From Caulobacter sp. (GTDB lineage: Bacteria; Pseudomonadota; Alphaproteobacteria; Caulobacterales; Caulobacteraceae), in contig JAUXTQ010000025.1 of NCBI GenBank assembly GCA_030678995.1, positions 1 through 54,606 on the forward strand: a stretch of 54,606 bases of DNA. The letters run 5' to 3'. Shown here piece after piece: positions 54,071 through 54,606 of this stretch. The notes beneath the pieces were generated by a model, which worked only from the letters and a program-made list of their open reading frames with translations, searched no databases and had not been told where the DNA came from. Every line of letters begins with the position of its first letter. The first letter of the stretch is position 1. The position numbers were made by a program, and so were the translations under genes.

Positions 54071-54606
<536 letters not shown>

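Overview
The window is about 54.6 kb of high-GC alphaproteobacterial chromosome, most likely from the Caulobacteraceae (Caulobacter or Phenylobacterium type). I infer this from the GC level, the purH / heparinase-family / rpe / rsmB block, the SDHAF4-like (DUF1674) protein, the 180-kDa-type NAD-glutamate dehydrogenase, the fabA-fabB-fabI cluster, and GANTC (CcrM-type) sites in several promoters. The genus call is inference; no rRNA is present. The window is a core chromosome segment, densely coded on both strands, with one clear accessory gene (rhuM-like, about 24.48-25.53 kb).

Layout. 0-4.2 kb, minus strand: argG (cut by the window edge), a DUF1287 protein, a small membrane protein and the potassium transporter kup. 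4.4-11.7 kb: an Rrf2 regulator, an SDR, a MarC protein, pyrF, a Pro/Gly/Cys-rich secreted protein, an SDHAF4-like assembly factor, two tandem paralogous membrane proteins, rsmB and rpe. 11.7-21.2 kb: a heparinase-family protein, purH behind a ZTP riboswitch, a dienelactone-hydrolase-type protein with an operator inside its promoter, and the 1,614-residue NAD-glutamate dehydrogenase. 21.6-30.4 kb: AI-2E transporter, HerA-like ATPase, the rhuM-like gene, an MHYT-PAS-GGDEF-EAL protein, an MDR oxidoreductase, tRNA-Gly(GCC) and a DUF6065-like gene. 30.5-34.8 kb: YbaK-type editing protein, a thioredoxin-TPR / Lon-N / Trm112 operon and a UbiH-type hydroxylase. 34.9-40.9 kb: an EmrA-EmrB-TetR efflux operon and the convergent fabA-fabB-fabI cluster. 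41-54.6 kb: D-2-hydroxyacid dehydrogenase, alpha/beta hydrolase, MoeB/ThiF protein, an HTH-alkyltransferase, nth, pdxY with a coupled serine hydrolase, ahcY, a CYTH protein, bioB, two small exported proteins and a truncated dienelactone hydrolase.

The most unusual content lies between genes. Three of the convergent gene junctions carry paired palindromes of one GGGACA...TGTCCC family, with different but still self-complementary middles (5.76, 16.32 and 42.61 kb). A second family of roughly 105-160 bp elements, with GGGGAGG-type inverted ends, occurs five times plus one solitary arm. A third, about 110 bp, palindromic element lies before the thioredoxin gene, and a fourth inverted repeat contains the stop codons of both pyrF and its convergent neighbour. 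Several operators can be read directly: a perfect 16-bp palindrome before the efflux operon, a 7-6-7 palindrome in the spacer of an apparently leaderless promoter, and a 10-4-10 AT-rich inverted repeat beside the ahcY promoter.

I see no CRISPR array, no transposase, no phage genes and no obvious new multi-gene defence system. The best candidates for something undescribed are the convergent-junction palindromes, the tandem HAHLN membrane-protein pair, and the silk-like Pro/Gly/Cys-rich exported protein.
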